From Candidatus Peribacteria bacterium (GTDB lineage Bacteria > Patescibacteriota > Gracilibacteria > UBA1369 > LOWO2-01-FULL-3), in the NCBI GenBank assembly GCA_943358175.1, contig CALRGV010000011.1, positions 1-35,192 on the forward strand: 35,192 nucleotides of DNA. Direction: 5' to 3'. Numbering within the stretch: the stretch's first letter is position 1; the number at the start of each line of letters is the position of its first letter. The position numbers and the translations under genes were made by a program. Positions 1 to 9,606 of this stretch are shown here, piece by piece. Below the pieces are notes generated by a model. It saw only the letters and a program-made list of their open reading frames with translations. It searched no databases and was not told the origin of the DNA.

Positions 1-1798
<1,798 letters not shown>

Positions 1799-1816
1799 TT
1801 TTGAAATTACAGAGAA

Positions 1817-1840
1817 CCAATTACTTTAACTAGTAATTGG
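1817..1840 (-). other. 23S leader hairpin next to mature 5' end
   Basis: A perfect 9-bp inverted repeat (1817-1825 with 1832-1840, 6-nt loop) lies about 20 nt upstream of the predicted 23S 5' end, in the predicted precursor. It may take part in processing. The 3' flank of 23S is not in the window, so the long processing stem cannot be tested. Confidence 0.4.
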
Positions 1841-1866
1841 TAAAAAAAAATTTATTTATATGCCAC

Positions 1867-1880
1867 TAGTTTTCAAGGAT
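1867..1880 (-). promoter_or_regulatory. boxA-like antitermination element of 23S leader
   Basis: The minus strand reads ATCCTTGAAAACTA, which resembles the boxA found upstream of 23S genes in Firmicutes (TCTTTGAAAACT). BoxA RNA binds NusB/S10 and makes rRNA transcription resistant to termination. It lies just downstream of the terminator-like hairpin at 1881-1912, inside the predicted leader. The call rests on motif similarity and position. Confidence 0.5.
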
Positions 1881-1912
1881 CAAAAAAGGGTGTGTATTGC
1901 TACGCACCCTTC
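1881..1912 (-). terminator. Terminator-like hairpin with GCAA loop in 23S leader
   Basis: On the minus strand an 11-bp stem (AAGGGTGCGTA, loop GCAA, TACACACCCTT, with one wobble pair) is followed by a six-T run. This has the form of an intrinsic terminator, yet it lies between the consensus 23S promoter (2022-2050) and the boxA and 23S gene. It may act as an attenuator relieved by antitermination, as a stop for read-through from the upstream genes, or as a leader structure. Confidence 0.6.
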
Positions 1913-2021
1913 AAGCTACGACTTCATTAGACAAAAGTCATTAACCTAAAGGGTAAGTAGCTGATTTTTTCTGCATTAAGTTTCTTATTTTTAATCTGTT
2001 ATGTATCCCAAATGCCTCGCC

Positions 2022-2050
2022 ATTATATTTATGAGAGATAACAATGTCAA
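2022..2050 (-). promoter_or_regulatory. 23S rRNA promoter, perfect sigma-70 consensus
   Basis: The minus strand has TTGACA (2045-2050), exactly 17 nt, then TATAAT (2022-2027). Both hexamers match consensus fully. The predicted start near 2015 gives a leader of about 215 nt before 23S. The stretch 1799-2128 contains no gene: it holds this promoter, the leader hairpins, boxA and the terminator at 2082-2102. Confidence 0.85.
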
Positions 2051-2081
2051 CATCATTTTAAAAGAAAACTCTATAACTCAC

Positions 2082-2102
2082 AAAAACCGCTTATTTATGC
2101 GG
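2082..2102 (-). terminator. Weak terminator after small membrane protein gene
   Basis: On the minus strand CCGC, an 8-nt loop, GCGG and five T lie 27 nt beyond the stop of the small membrane protein gene and just before the 23S promoter. The stem is only 4 bp but all G-C. Confidence 0.4.
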
Positions 2103-2128
2103 AAAAATAGTAACCAGTAAGCTTCGCA

Positions 2129-2365
2129 TTAAAAAAACGACCCAAGAGTATTACCCAAAAGAGACTGAAAAGTTCCCAAGGAGTACATTAAGGAACCAAT
2201 AAAAACTAACATTCCAATCAATACTACTAAAGTATTTGTTCCACCCATTCCTAAATACTGTTCAGCAAAACCAACCTCACCAATAAATTCTTTAATCGAT
2301 CTGCGAAAATACATAATTACAAATCCGAGTGGGCAACCTAGCAGTAATGCAATCCAACGATCCAT
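2129..2365 (-). CDS. Small membrane protein, two predicted helices
   Basis: This 78-residue protein begins with a hydrophobic stretch (about residues 5-20), has a charged middle (RRSIKEFIGEVGFAEQYLG) and a second hydrophobic stretch (about 45-65). The pattern of a helix, an R/K-E-G-aromatic loop and a second helix resembles short uncharacterised membrane proteins common in Patescibacteria, but I cannot name a family. It lies 27 nt downstream of the M24 peptidase on the same strand, so the two may be co-transcribed. No Shine-Dalgarno sequence precedes the ATG. The hydrophobic pattern makes a real gene likely; the function is unknown. Confidence 0.72.
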   Translation of the reverse strand: MDRWIALLLGCPLGFVIMYFRRSIKEFIGEVGFAEQYLGMGGTNTLVVLIGMLVFIGSLMYSLGTFQSLLGNTLGSFF

Positions 2366-2392
2366 AAAATTTATTTTATTTCGCCCACTATA

Positions 2393-3817
2393 CTAGGCAT
2401 TGGTACCTTTTGGCAAAGCCAATCTGGTTAAATCTACATTGCCACTCAAAGCCTGACGCGTAACCCAAACATTGGTTTCAATCCTCGCCCCACCCTCCAA
2501 CATATCAATTAATTTCCAATCAAAATGTTCAGCATCACTACGATGCTTATCAAGCAATCCTTTGATAAAATAAATCCCCGGCTCAACCGTCATCACTTGA
2601 TTTTCAACAAAAGGTCTGCGCACTACCGTACCATTCAATATCGAATCCGGCTGATTCTTATCTGTCATCATTATAGGCTTTCCATTTTTGCCAAGCTCGA
2701 GCATTCCACGATCATGAACTCTTGCTCCCAAAGAATGACCTATGGAATGTGGACAAAAAACTTTTGTATAACCAGCCACCGCCGCTTCCTCGGCACTACA
2801 ATTCCTCAAAATACCGACCTGAATCAAAAGCTCCCCAATCCTTATATGCATCGCACGCTGCATCTCATTGAAATTGGAATCAACAGTCAGCATTTTCACT
2901 ATATCTCTTTGGATAATATCCAAACCTTTAACCACCTCCCTGAAAACAGGATTAGCATCATGTCTCAAAAAAGTCGACGTCACGTCCGCCGGATAACCCA
3001 AATGAGTCATTCCAGCATCAAGCAACAAATGATCTCCCAAATTAAAATCAAAATCTCCGCCCTCATGATGCAAAACGGCAGCATGCTTACCTATACCAAC
3101 TATTGGTGGATATGACTGATAAGCCTCTCTTTGTTTAGCACCTGCTGAAAAAGCCATTAAAACTTCTCCTTGAGTTCCACCATTCATAAAACTATCCAAA
3201 GCAGCCTCATGCCCACGAGCCGTATTAACATTAGCTAACCGCAAAGCAGCTATTTCAAAAGGAGTTTTTGCTAAACTATTTCTATCTAAAACTTTCAAAA
3301 AATCCACAGGATCATTTTTTATTCCACTAACTCCTTGAAAATCAGATTTTCTACCAACGCCTGCCACCTTTTTCCCATCCAAAAAAGCTCTCAAAGCACT
3401 ACGTATTTCGTTCGGCGTACCAACATTTAGATTAAAATGTTGTCCGGCACCTTCTGAAATAGCCGGTGGCATATACCAAGGACTCTTGGGATCAGAATTC
3501 ACAAAAAGAGTTGGTTTTTCACTTTCCAGATCAAGCACCACAAAATGTCCGGCAGTATAACCCAACCTTGCCCCAACGGCCGCAGTTTTTTCATCACGCT
3601 CAGCATCCAAACCACCAACCACTCTCATAAAATCAGCATTGCCGCGAAAAGCCGGAGCGTTATCATCACGATGATGAGGGACAGGTTGACCCGAGGCAAA
3701 TACCACGGCATCAAATTCATGGTTGCTCAAGTTTTCCGCTATACTCGTCTGCAGCTCCCTCAGATGATCACCATATAATTCTCCCGGAGCAGTATTGAGT
3801 GGAGATTTTTGTTCCAT
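2393..3817 (-). CDS. M24-family Xaa-Pro aminopeptidase/dipeptidase
   Basis: This 474-residue protein is a dinuclear-metal peptidase of the pita-bread fold, of the PepP/PepQ type that cleaves peptides next to proline. The five expected metal ligands are visible: D267 in LLDAGM, D278 in YPADVT, H361 in the HSIGHSLG motif, E412 in TVEPGIYF and E447 in RIETN. The first 180 residues form the creatinase-type N-terminal domain. There is no signal peptide, so it should be cytoplasmic and recycle proline-containing peptides. PepP-like and PepQ-like specificity cannot be separated by eye. It is followed by the small membrane protein on the same strand. The ATG has no Shine-Dalgarno sequence in front. 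Confidence 0.9.
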   Translation of the reverse strand: MEQKSPLNTAPGELYGDHLRELQTSIAENLSNHEFDAVVFASGQPVPHHRDDNAPAFRGNADFMRVVGGLDAERDEKTAAVGARLGYTAGHFVVLDLESEKPTLFVNSDPKSPWYMPPAISEGAGQHFNLNVGTPNEIRSALRAFLDGKKVAGVGRKSDFQGVSGIKNDPVDFLKVLDRNSLAKTPFEIAALRLANVNTARGHEAALDSFMNGGTQGEVLMAFSAGAKQREAYQSYPPIVGIGKHAAVLHHEGGDFDFNLGDHLLLDAGMTHLGYPADVTSTFLRHDANPVFREVVKGLDIIQRDIVKMLTVDSNFNEMQRAMHIRIGELLIQVGILRNCSAEEAAVAGYTKVFCPHSIGHSLGARVHDRGMLELGKNGKPIMMTDKNQPDSILNGTVVRRPFVENQVMTVEPGIYFIKGLLDKHRSDAEHFDWKLIDMLEGGARIETNVWVTRQALSGNVDLTRLALPKGTNA

Positions 3818-3910
3818 GGGAAATTAATAATAAACTAAGAGACAAAACTACCAGAGACATCAACAAAAAACAAATTAAAAAAGAATATCCATACATGATG
3901 GATATATAAA

Positions 3911-3987
3911 TGGTGGGCGAGGGAGGACTCGAACCTCCGACCTCGACATTATCAGTGTCGCGCTCTAACCACCTGAGCTACTCGCCC
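3911..3987 (-). tRNA. tRNA-Ile(GAT)
   Basis: A full cloverleaf on the minus strand: acceptor GGGCGAG/CTCGCCC, anticodon loop CTGATAA giving GAT, discriminator A and encoded CCA at 3911-3913. In many bacteria this tRNA sits inside the 16S-23S spacer. Here it still lies between the two rRNA genes on their strand, but as a stand-alone gene. Confidence 0.97.
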
Positions 3988-4016
3988 TAAATATGCAAAA
4001 CAAATTTGCGAAGACA

Positions 4017-4045
4017 AAGCTACTGGAAAGACAACCAGGAGTCAA
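4017..4045 (-). promoter_or_regulatory. Putative tRNA-Ile promoter
   Basis: The minus strand shows TTGACT (4040-4045), 17 nt, then TAGCTT (4017-4022). The -35 is good and the -10 weak. The position, about 30 nt before the tRNA and between it and the methyltransferase stop, fits. Confidence 0.45.
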
Positions 4046-4046
4046 T

Positions 4047-4604
4047 TTATTTTTTTACATACAGATAGACTCCATCCTTCTCTGCCGTGATCTTCACACC
4101 CCTTAATTTAAAAGCATTTGAAATAACTCTTGTCCCCTTTTTCAATTTCGGCCAAATATCTTTTTCAAAATTAGTCATTGCTTCAATCAATAAGAAACAA
4201 ACAATCACATCATATTTAGACAAATCCTGATGCCAAAAATTCCCGAAACGAATTTTTTCTTTTCCCCCGGCAAAAAAAGTCCTCAACCTCGCCAACAAAA
4301 AAGTGGGTATGGAAAGTTCATAACCGACAGCCTCCTTTACTTTTCCTCTAGCAATTCTTCTAATAACTCTACCATCACCGCAACCAATATCCACCACCCT
4401 GTCAGTCCCCTTAAATTTTCCCAATTTCAACATCCCCTCAATCGCTTTATTCATACTCGGCACAAAAGGAGCACCCCTAACCATGGCATAAACACCGGGA
4501 AAAACGAGCACAAGCAGTAGTGCCAAAAGCACTACCTTAAGCCAAAACCAAGCCGTCCAGACGATCAAAAATGTAAAAACAAAGGTAACTAAAACTTCAA
4601 GCAT
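4047..4604 (-). CDS. Membrane-anchored class I SAM methyltransferase (FAM173/ATPSCKMT-like)
   Basis: This 185-residue protein starts with a hydrophobic segment (about residues 3-42, one or two helices), then GAPFVPS, then a Rossmann methyltransferase core with the SAM motif VVDIGCGDGR (about 70-79) and the acidic strand-end YEL (95-97). A membrane anchor, a V-P-S/T motif before the core, and the order GDGR, then GYEL, then a late N-A-F element match the FAM173 layout. Human ATPSCKMT and ANTKMT of that family methylate lysines of membrane proteins. The general fold is secure; the link to that lysine methyltransferase family is inference, and the target is unknown. It is divergent from the sigma factor gene across 64 bp. 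Confidence 0.78.
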   Translation of the reverse strand: MLEVLVTFVFTFLIVWTAWFWLKVVLLALLLVLVFPGVYAMVRGAPFVPSMNKAIEGMLKLGKFKGTDRVVDIGCGDGRVIRRIARGKVKEAVGYELSIPTFLLARLRTFFAGGKEKIRFGNFWHQDLSKYDVIVCFLLIEAMTNFEKDIWPKLKKGTRVISNAFKLRGVKITAEKDGVYLYVKK

Positions 4605-4668
4605 TTAAAAAATATAAAAAAAGGTGTAATATCCTAACACTTATATAGTATACCTAGCTGTGTAGCCA

Positions 4669-5190
4669 ATGCCAAACTTCGAAGAATTCAACAAATATTA
4701 CGAGGATCATATGCCGCAAGTCTTTGGTTATGTTTACATGCGTACCAATAGAGACAGGTCGCTGGCGGAAGATATTGTTTCGGAAATATTTTTAAAAGCT
4801 ATAGAAAATTTTGAACAATACAGTAAAGAGAAAGGCAGCTTTAAATCATGGATTTTCCAGATTACCAAAAATTATCTGATCGATTATTTCCGCTCAAATA
4901 AGAATCGTGCGAGCAGCTCCATAGACGATCTGGCAAACGAACTAAAAGATCCCGGCGACACCAAACAATTAGCCCAGAACGAAATAGAGAAAGAAATTAT
5001 AATTGAAGCAATAAACACTCTGCCTGAAAACAAGAAAGAACTCGTGATTCTCAGATACTTCTCCGGATATTCATACGAAGAAATAGCCAAAGTAACTAAA
5101 GATAAAGAAAACAACATTAGAGTAATAATACACCGCACCTTACAAGATTTAAAAAGAAAGCTGGAACATATTAAATACCAATCAAACTAA
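4669..5190 (+). CDS. Sigma-70 family RNA polymerase sigma factor (ECF-like)
   Basis: This 173-residue protein has region 2 at about residues 7-80 (AEDIVSEIFLKAIENFEQY and GSFKSWIFQITKNYLIDYFR) and region 4 at about 113-165 (LPENKKELVILRYFSGYSYEEIAKV, then a recognition helix ending VIIHRTLQDLKRKL). Regions 1 and 3 are missing, as in ECF sigma factors. The next gene starts 1 nt after its stop and encodes a membrane protein of anti-sigma type, so the two form a likely signalling pair. The ATG has no Shine-Dalgarno sequence. A possible -10 (TATAGT, 4644-4649) gives a leader of about 13 nt, but no good -35 is visible, so control by a different sigma factor, perhaps itself, is possible. Confidence 0.9.
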   Translation: MPNFEEFNKYYEDHMPQVFGYVYMRTNRDRSLAEDIVSEIFLKAIENFEQYSKEKGSFKSWIFQITKNYLIDYFRSNKNRASSSIDDLANELKDPGDTKQLAQNEIEKEIIIEAINTLPENKKELVILRYFSGYSYEEIAKVTKDKENNIRVIIHRTLQDLKRKLEHIKYQSN

Positions 5191-5191
5191 A

Positions 5192-6118
5192 ATGTCAGAA
5201 AAGAATAACGATCAACAACTAGAGAAAATCTTACATAGCATCGCCCAAGATGCTAAGGCAGACAAAAACTTTGAACAAATGCTCAAAGTAAAGTTACGTG
5301 AACGTTTTCATCTACAACACGAAGCACCAAAAGAAGAGCAAAAAAAAACATTCCTCAAGAGAATATGGAGATTCAAAACTCAATTTGCATCCGCATTCAT
5401 CTTGGTGTTGTTCAGTTCTACAACACTCTACGCCTACAATAGTGATGAAGTAACCAACGGCAGCATTTTGTATCCACTAAAGCGTTCCACTGAAAACGTA
5501 GAAGAGCTCTTTGCCACAACCCCAGAAGCCAAAACAGAGCATTACAGCAAGATGGCTAAAAGAAGAATGCGCGAATTAGCTGTTCTTCAAGTAAAAGGTA
5601 TTACAGATGAAACAACCATAAAAGAAACAAACGCACTCCTAAGAAAAGCCTCAACCATTGCTCTAGAAGTAGCAGATGAACCAATCGAGTCTAATGAAAG
5701 GGAAACTCAGGAAAGGAAAACTGATGAAAGAAAATTAAATGAAAGAAAAACTGATGAAAGAAAAACAAATGAAAGAAAAACTGATGAAAAAATCAAGCAA
5801 AGACCTGTGGAAATAAATCTGGCTCAAGAAAGAACTCCAGACAAAGACCCAAATGCAGATGCGACAAGAACACCTCTTCAAAGAACTAAAAGAACAAAAG
5901 CCCTGGAGGAAATCTCCGAAATACGTGAAGAATTCGAAGAAAAATTTGAAAGGAAAGAAAGAGAACCAATAATTAAGGAAATTGAAAGACCAAAAGAAAG
6001 ACCAGTAGAAATAAAACTTATTAGAGATGAGCAAGCAAAAGAATCAAACCGTCCAACAGATCGCAAGGAAGAGAAAAGACTCGAAAAAAGACTCGAGAAA
6101 AATGATTCAAAAGGATAA
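5192..6118 (+). CDS. Anti-sigma-like membrane protein with DUF5667-type domain
   Basis: This 308-residue protein has a cytoplasmic N-terminal part (1-60), one transmembrane helix (about 63-82) and an outer region beginning with SILYPLKRSTENVEELF and PEAKTEHYSKMAKRRMREL. That pattern is typical of DUF5667 domains in Patescibacteria. The last 140 residues are extremely rich in Glu, Lys and Arg and contain six five-residue repeats (residues 169-198, ERKTD-like). The gene begins 1 nt after the sigma factor stop, so it is probably its regulator, holding the sigma factor at the membrane. The anti-sigma role is inferred from context: I see no clear zinc-binding HxxxCxxC motif. The charged tail is probably disordered or a long helix outside the cell. 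Confidence 0.75.
   Translation: MSEKNNDQQLEKILHSIAQDAKADKNFEQMLKVKLRERFHLQHEAPKEEQKKTFLKRIWRFKTQFASAFILVLFSSTTLYAYNSDEVTNGSILYPLKRSTENVEELFATTPEAKTEHYSKMAKRRMRELAVLQVKGITDETTIKETNALLRKASTIALEVADEPIESNERETQERKTDERKLNERKTDERKTNERKTDEKIKQRPVEINLAQERTPDKDPNADATRTPLQRTKRTKALEEISEIREEFEEKFERKEREPIIKEIERPKERPVEIKLIRDEQAKESNRPTDRKEEKRLEKRLEKNDSKG
5696..5785 (+). repeat. Six tandem 15-bp repeats inside the anti-sigma-like gene
   Basis: The units follow the pattern gaaagRaaaactgat, six in a row, each coding for five residues (ER-K-T-D/N type). Units 2, 4 and 6 are nearly identical, and units 3 and 5 carry an alternative ending, so the array may have grown by 30-bp steps. The frame is kept whatever the copy number. 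Confidence 0.85.
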
Positions 6119-6137
6119 GTAAATCCACAATTTTATC

Positions 6138-6166
6138 TTGCAAAGAAAGAGCAGTTTCCGTAATAT
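6138..6166 (+). promoter_or_regulatory. Putative tRNA-Ala promoter
   Basis: TTGCAA (6138-6143), 17 nt, TAATAT (6161-6166). The predicted start near 6173 is about 26 nt before the tRNA. Confidence 0.55.
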
Positions 6167-6198
6167 ACCGCTGTTCTTCATGGATCTGATAAGAACAT

Positions 6199-6275
6199 GG
6201 GGCTGTAGCTCACTTGGCTAGAGCGCCTCGCTTGCACCGAGGAGGTAAAGGGTTCGACTCCCTTCAGCTCCACCA
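6199..6275 (+). tRNA. tRNA-Ala(TGC)
   Basis: Acceptor GGGGCTG/CAGCTCC, D-arm GCTCACTTGGCTAGAGC, anticodon loop CTTGCAC giving TGC, discriminator A and encoded CCA. It lies between the two rRNA genes but on the opposite strand to them. It is often a 16S-23S spacer tRNA elsewhere, so its flipped orientation fits a broken-up ancestral rRNA operon. Confidence 0.97.
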
Positions 6276-6284
6276 TCATAAAAC

Positions 6285-6312
6285 AGACTTTCCGCAAGGG
6301 AGTCTATTTTTT
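6285..6312 (+). terminator. tRNA-Ala terminator with GCAA loop
   Basis: AGACT-T-TCC, loop GCAA, GGG-AGTCT, then A and six T. The 8-bp stem has one bulged T and starts 10 nt after the tRNA CCA. Confidence 0.75.
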
Positions 6313-6365
6313 GTTGTAAAAATTGTGATATTATTAAAACAATATTAATTTCCTTACCCTCAATT

Positions 6366-7376
6366 ATGAAATTATTCAGTACCAAGTCTCTTATTTTAGC
6401 TTTAATTGCTGCGATTATTTTAATTTTAGGATTTAAGGGATTTGAATATTTTGAAAACCAAAAGACAGAAACTATAGTTGAAAAAGTAGCAGCCGAAGAT
6501 CCGGTTGAAACAAAAATTATCAATGAAATCAAGACAAATGAACCGGCCAAAACAAATGAACCGGATAAAACCACCACCACTACTACTTCTTCACCAAACC
6601 AAGAGTTAATCGAACTTTACTATAATAGACTGGCACAAGGAGACTTGGATGAAGCTTATGCAATGAAGAAGTATAAAACTATGGACCTTAGCGTTTTTAA
6701 AGGATGGTACAAAAATCTTAAAGCAACAGAATTTCTCGATTTCATTACAGTTGCCCCAAATCAATATGACTTCATTGTTGAACTTGAAAACGATGACGGT
6801 TCCAAAGAAAAATTTCGCATAGTAATGCAAGTTGAAGGAAAACTGTTAAATACAATTTCCTCTACCTCAACAGATGAATCACCTGCTCTAAGATTCGTTT
6901 ATGGTGAAGATGGAGATGTCACAACTCTCTTCCTTGTAACAAAAGGAAATAAAAAAATTATTGATACCGCCAAAAAATCCAAATATGAAGAATTCAACAA
7001 TGTGGAGATAAGCTATGGTGGAGATTATCTGATGTATTTTAAAACTGGTGCGGAATCAAATGAGGGTAAAATTTACGACATAGCAACAAACAAAGTCATT
7101 CATGATATTGGACCTACCAGAGGGCTATATGGCTTTACTTATGACCTTAAACATTTCTACAACTGCATCGAATCCGGAATGCATGGAGGAGAAATTAAGA
7201 GCTATTCCGTACCTGGATTTAAACTCGAAAAAGACTTGGCAAACGAGTCCATGGTTATAAAGTGTGATAGCTATGACAAAAAATCTAATACTCTAAGGTA
7301 CACCCTCGGCCTGAATGGATTCGAGAACCAGCATAGCTACGTCTATGAATTCGCAACCGGATCGGTGAATAAATAA
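6366..7376 (+). CDS. Membrane-tethered hypothetical protein, possible NTF2-like domain
   Basis: This 336-residue protein has one N-terminal hydrophobic helix (about 9-24) without a lipobox, then a flexible acidic and Thr-rich linker (about 30-75, six Thr in a row). A folded part starts with ELIELYYNRLAQGDLDEAYAMK, which looks like the first helices of an NTF2-like or DUF4878-like domain (about 77-165). The last 170 residues are strand-rich (YGGDYLMYFKTG, GKIYDIATNKVIHDIG) and look like beta-propeller or WD-like blades. It is most likely exported and anchored. No enzyme motif was seen. A strong terminator follows its stop. It lies between tRNA-Ala and the 16S gene, which runs towards it. Confidence 0.75.
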   Translation: MKLFSTKSLILALIAAIILILGFKGFEYFENQKTETIVEKVAAEDPVETKIINEIKTNEPAKTNEPDKTTTTTTSSPNQELIELYYNRLAQGDLDEAYAMKKYKTMDLSVFKGWYKNLKATEFLDFITVAPNQYDFIVELENDDGSKEKFRIVMQVEGKLLNTISSTSTDESPALRFVYGEDGDVTTLFLVTKGNKKIIDTAKKSKYEEFNNVEISYGGDYLMYFKTGAESNEGKIYDIATNKVIHDIGPTRGLYGFTYDLKHFYNCIESGMHGGEIKSYSVPGFKLEKDLANESMVIKCDSYDKKSNTLRYTLGLNGFENQHSYVYEFATGSVNK

Positions 7377-7393
7377 GTAAATTAGCAACACTG

Positions 7394-7425
7394 AAAAAGG
7401 CCTTCACAATGGAGGCCTTTTTTTT
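7394..7425 (+). terminator. Bidirectional intrinsic terminator between convergent units
   Basis: AAAAAGGCCT (7394-7403), 9-nt loop, AGGCCTTTTT (7413-7422) and more T. The A- and T-rich arms let it work in both directions: for the hypothetical gene on the plus strand, and as a back-up for the 16S transcript on the minus strand. Confidence 0.85.
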
Positions 7426-7438
7426 GAAATGCGAGTAG

Positions 7439-7506
7439 AAGATTAATTGTATTGGATTAGATACGAGGCCTGAAAACGAAGTAGATAATCTAATACAATT
7501 AATCTT
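7439..7506. repeat. 21-bp inverted repeat, loop 26 nt, downstream of 16S
   Basis: Positions 7439-7459 pair with 7486-7506 over 21 bp, with one G-T pair. It lies between the 16S terminator (7509-7537) and the bidirectional terminator. No T tract follows on either strand, so it is not an intrinsic terminator. It could be an RNase III site, a protein-binding site or a small-element remnant. Confidence 0.75.
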
Positions 7507-7508
7507 AC

Positions 7509-7537
7509 AAAAAGAAAAAGACCTCCGCTGAGGTCTT
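7509..7537 (-). terminator. 16S rRNA intrinsic terminator
   Basis: On the minus strand AAGACCTC, loop AGCG, GAGGTCTT, followed by TTTCTTTTTG. It lies directly beyond the 3' arm of the 16S processing stem, so the 16S transcript ends before reaching the tRNA-Ile or 23S genes. The gene-free stretch 7377-7728 is filled by terminators, the 21-bp repeat, the processing arm and small hairpins. Confidence 0.8.
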
Positions 7538-7541
7538 AGCC

Positions 7542-7579
7542 TTAACATCCAGAATGTAATAGAGAAAAAAATGAGTCTT
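7542..7579 (-). other. 16S precursor processing stem, 3' arm
   Basis: This 38-nt stretch is the complement of the 5' flank at 9295-9332: 34 Watson-Crick pairs, 2 G-U pairs and 2 mismatches. Flanking arms that pair and loop out the whole 16S are the known layout for RNase III processing of precursor rRNA. The strong complementarity is directly visible; the enzyme is inferred. Confidence 0.85.
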
Positions 7580-7580
7580 G

Positions 7581-7606
7581 CCTCGCTTGCGCGAGGACTT
7601 TTTTTT
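7581..7606 (+). terminator. Plus-strand terminator facing the 16S gene (first of two)
   Basis: CCTCGC, loop TTGC, GCGAGG, AC, eight T on the plus strand. It would stop transcription entering the 16S gene from its 3' side. Read on the minus strand the same hairpin has a GCAA tetraloop and lies in the 16S precursor. Confidence 0.65.
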
Positions 7607-7607
7607 G

Positions 7608-7630
7608 CCAGTCTTGCGACTGGACTTTTT
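7608..7630 (+). terminator. Plus-strand terminator facing the 16S gene (second of two)
   Basis: CCAGTC, loop TTGC, GACTGG, AC, five T. It has the same layout as the hairpin before it (6-bp stem, TTGC loop, AC, T run) but a different stem sequence, so the structure rather than the sequence is repeated. Confidence 0.6.
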
Positions 7631-7659
7631 AAACTATCTACCGAAGCAAATAGTTCGAC

Positions 7660-7682
7660 CATAAGAATTTTGCATTCTTATG
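7660..7682. repeat. 9-bp hairpin just beyond 16S 3' end
   Basis: CATAAGAAT, loop TTTGC, ATTCTTATG, a perfect 9-bp stem about 47 nt from the mature 16S 3' end. It lies inside the precursor bounded by the processing stem. Confidence 0.5.
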
Positions 7683-7728
7683 AGTGGTTAACCAACCCAT
7701 AAGTTTGCAACTCTTTGTATCTCCATAA

Positions 7729-9193
<1,465 letters not shown>

Positions 9194-9294
9194 AAGAAAT
9201 CTCTTTACGAGATTAAGTTGGTAAGCCCGAAGGCAAAACCAAAATGTTTGTATAATGACTCACAACGCTGATATTTAAATCATTTGCTGTGAGA

Positions 9295-9332
9295 AAAACT
9301 CAAATTTTTCTCTATTACATTCTAGATGTTAA
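9295..9332 (-). other. 16S precursor processing stem, 5' arm
   Basis: This pairs with 7542-7579. It begins inside the boxA (9327-9338), so antitermination and processing signals overlap. It also overlaps a 67-codon plus-strand reading frame (9289-9492), which is therefore unlikely to be a gene. Confidence 0.85.
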
Positions 9333-9338
9333 AGAACG
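9327..9338 (-). promoter_or_regulatory. boxA of the 16S leader
   Basis: The minus strand reads CGTTCTTTAACA, very close to the E. coli rrn boxA TGCTCTTTAACA that binds NusB/S10. It lies about 55 nt after the predicted transcription start and about 130 nt before 16S. Confidence 0.75.
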
Positions 9339-9396
9339 GCTGTTTTTGGAAGAAATCCTAGGAGGAATCATTACTAACCACCTCCAGAGCATCGGA

Positions 9397-9425
9397 AGTG
9401 TATTCAAAATCAAAAACAAAGTCAA
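9397..9425 (-). promoter_or_regulatory. 16S rRNA promoter
   Basis: The minus strand has TTGACT (9420-9425), 17 nt, TACACT (9397-9402). The predicted start is near 9390, upstream of boxA and the processing arm as expected. The gene-free stretch 9194-9606 holds this leader, the promoter and the clpP promoter. Confidence 0.7.
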
Positions 9426-9558
9426 CACGAATTTATCAAGACTATTGAATGAGCCGATTTACAGCTTGAAAAGCCAATTTTTAACCATATAACGCTTATT
9501 TCACAATGATGACTCCAATGCGTCAATTCCAACAACCTGAAAGAAAACTCAAATTCTG

Positions 9559-9567
9559 ATATAATGA
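9559..9567 (+). promoter_or_regulatory. clpP promoter, extended -10
   Basis: TG-A-TATAAT, a perfect -10 with the TGn extension, and no clear -35. The predicted start near 9574 gives a leader of about 33 nt. Confidence 0.65.
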
Positions 9568-9606
9568 TTAGAGTCCTTATTAGAAATAATCCTTAAATTT
9601 CATCCT

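Noticed and set aside
1855-1883. Alternative 23S promoter TTGATC-17-TATAAA
   Set aside because: It overlaps the boxA-like element, which must be transcribed to work, and the perfect promoter at 2022-2050 is much better.
5735-6066. Minus-strand frames opposite the anti-sigma repeats (Phe/Ser-rich)
   Set aside because: They are shadows of the low-complexity GAA/AAA-rich coding strand.
7439-7630. CRISPR-like array suggested by several closely spaced hairpins
   Set aside because: The stems differ in sequence and there is no regular repeat-spacer pattern; they are terminators and an inverted repeat.
9289-9492. 67-codon plus-strand reading frame between 16S and clpP
   Set aside because: It lies antisense to the 16S leader, covering the promoter, boxA and processing arm, and has no family-like text.
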